Assembly: GCA_963575745.1 (NCBI GenBank)
Contig: CAUYUJ010009391.1
Location: 358,142 to 422,141, forward strand
DNA: 64,000 nt
Source: Prorocentrum cordatum
Lineage: Eukaryota; Sar; Dinophyceae; Prorocentrales; Prorocentraceae
Reading direction: 5' to 3'
A program made the position numbers and the translations under genes. This document shows, piece after piece, positions 63,245 to 64,000 of this stretch. The number at the start of each line of letters is the position of its first letter. Within the stretch, counting starts at the first letter, position 1. Under the pieces are notes generated by a model, which ran no database searches, was not told the DNA's origin, and worked only from the letters and a program-made list of their open reading frames with translations.

Positions 63245-63944
63245 TTCTTCACGCAACACGCTGGACCGACCCATCGTGCAGAAGTTCCGCAGTTCCCTCT
63301 GCCCTCTAGGGCCCTCCCCTCCAGATGCCCCCAGGACGCAGCAACAAAACCACCCTGAACCGCACACACCTCACAGAAGCCTGGCTACCGTTGCAGTCCG
63401 TCGTGGGCGTGCGAGAGGCAGACGAGCTTCCACGAAGCCCCAGCATTGGGCCTCGCTCCCCCAAGACATCGCCGGTTGGCCCCAGGCCACTCCGACGACC
63501 CACGGCAGTCCGCGGGTCGCCCTCGTCCTCGTCCTCGTCGCCGCCGCCGTCACCGCCGCGATGCACCCTGGCAGCGCCACTCTGGGACGGTCCCGCGCAC
63601 CCCTGACGGCCCCGCGACCCGCCAAGGGACGTGCGCAGGACCCCGACGGGGCCTCCCCGCGACCCTCCACGCCCTCCCCGGCAGCCTCCCGACCGAGGGG
63701 CTTCCGGGCAGCTCCCGGAGGCGGCCACGACAGGCAGGGTGCCCCAGAGAGGCCCCAGGCGGAGCCCGATGGAGAGCGAGAGAGCCCCGGAGATAGGTCC
63801 GGCCTTGACCCCGGCCGGCCCCGAGACGGCCGCCGTCGGACTCCTGGCGCGCGCCAGCGCGCTCTCTCGGAGCTTCGCCCGCCCGGCAGTTGTCCCCCGC
63901 CATTGTGTGTTGGGCCCTCGTTGTGAATCGGCAGCGCCCTGCGT
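63245..63944. other. no recognisable gene
   Basis: GC-rich sequence downstream of PPR block 5 with CTCGTCCTCGTC repeats near 63520. No conserved protein. Confidence 0.4.
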
Positions 63945-64000
63945 CTCCTTTCTTCCTTCCTTGCTTCCTCCCTCCCTCCCTCCCTCCTCTTCCTCCTCCT
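63945..64000. repeat. CCTT/CCT pyrimidine tract, runs off the window
   Basis: TTCCTTCC and CTCCCTCCCTCC repeats up to the window edge. Confidence 0.9.

Overview
This window looks like nuclear DNA of a core dinoflagellate. The base composition is very GC-rich, and most of the window is microsatellite, minisatellite and dispersed-repeat DNA. The coding islands are dinoflagellate-typical: 35-residue PPR modules of the 'YSAGISACEKGEQWQRALSLL' type, a tandemly duplicated intronless FKBP-TPR gene, decayed retroelements, and spliced-leader-like relics ending in GGCTCAAG. The GC content and repeat families would suit a Prorocentrum-like species, but that is inference. I see no rRNA or tRNA gene, no CRISPR array and no bacterial operon structure.

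Layout. 0-9.7 kb is mostly repeats (GGA tracts, and arrays that translate as GASWAVLG or as proline-rich PQDGPK) plus a broken DNA-methyltransferase-like fragment near 0.5-1.1 kb. 9.7-10.9 kb holds a decayed retrotransposon gag. 12.4-18.1 kb is repeats and microsatellites. 18.1-18.7 kb holds the C-terminal part of an ISXO2/Merlin-like transposase on the minus strand. 18.8-26.8 kb is an acidic tandem-repeat array cut in two by a nearly 7-kb LINE (zinc-finger-like ORF, unknown ORF, endonuclease, reverse transcriptase, C-terminal domain). The LINE has a 17-bp target-site duplication, a short A tail and a spliced-leader relic at its 5' end.

27.2-37.1 kb is a direct tandem duplication of about 4.9 kb. 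Each copy carries one complete FKBP-type peptidyl-prolyl isomerase with a TPR domain (543 and 539 aa). These are the only clearly intact genes in the window. 38.2-43.1 kb is repeats, including an 80-bp satellite and foldback elements.

43.1-63.2 kb contains five blocks of PPR modules, all on the plus strand and all cut at the same point of the 35-residue module. They are separated by kilobases of minisatellite, short terminal-inverted-repeat elements and pyrimidine tracts. They could be exons of one very large PPR gene or scattered exon copies.

The most unusual findings are: the LINE with a relic of trans-splicing at its 5' end, inserted precisely into an acidic repeat; the module-phased PPR exons, one carrying a 95-bp AT-rich insertion flanked by an 18-bp direct repeat; several short terminal-inverted-repeat elements, one with a 25-bp flanking duplication; and the 5'-to-3' divergence gradient between the two FKBP copies.
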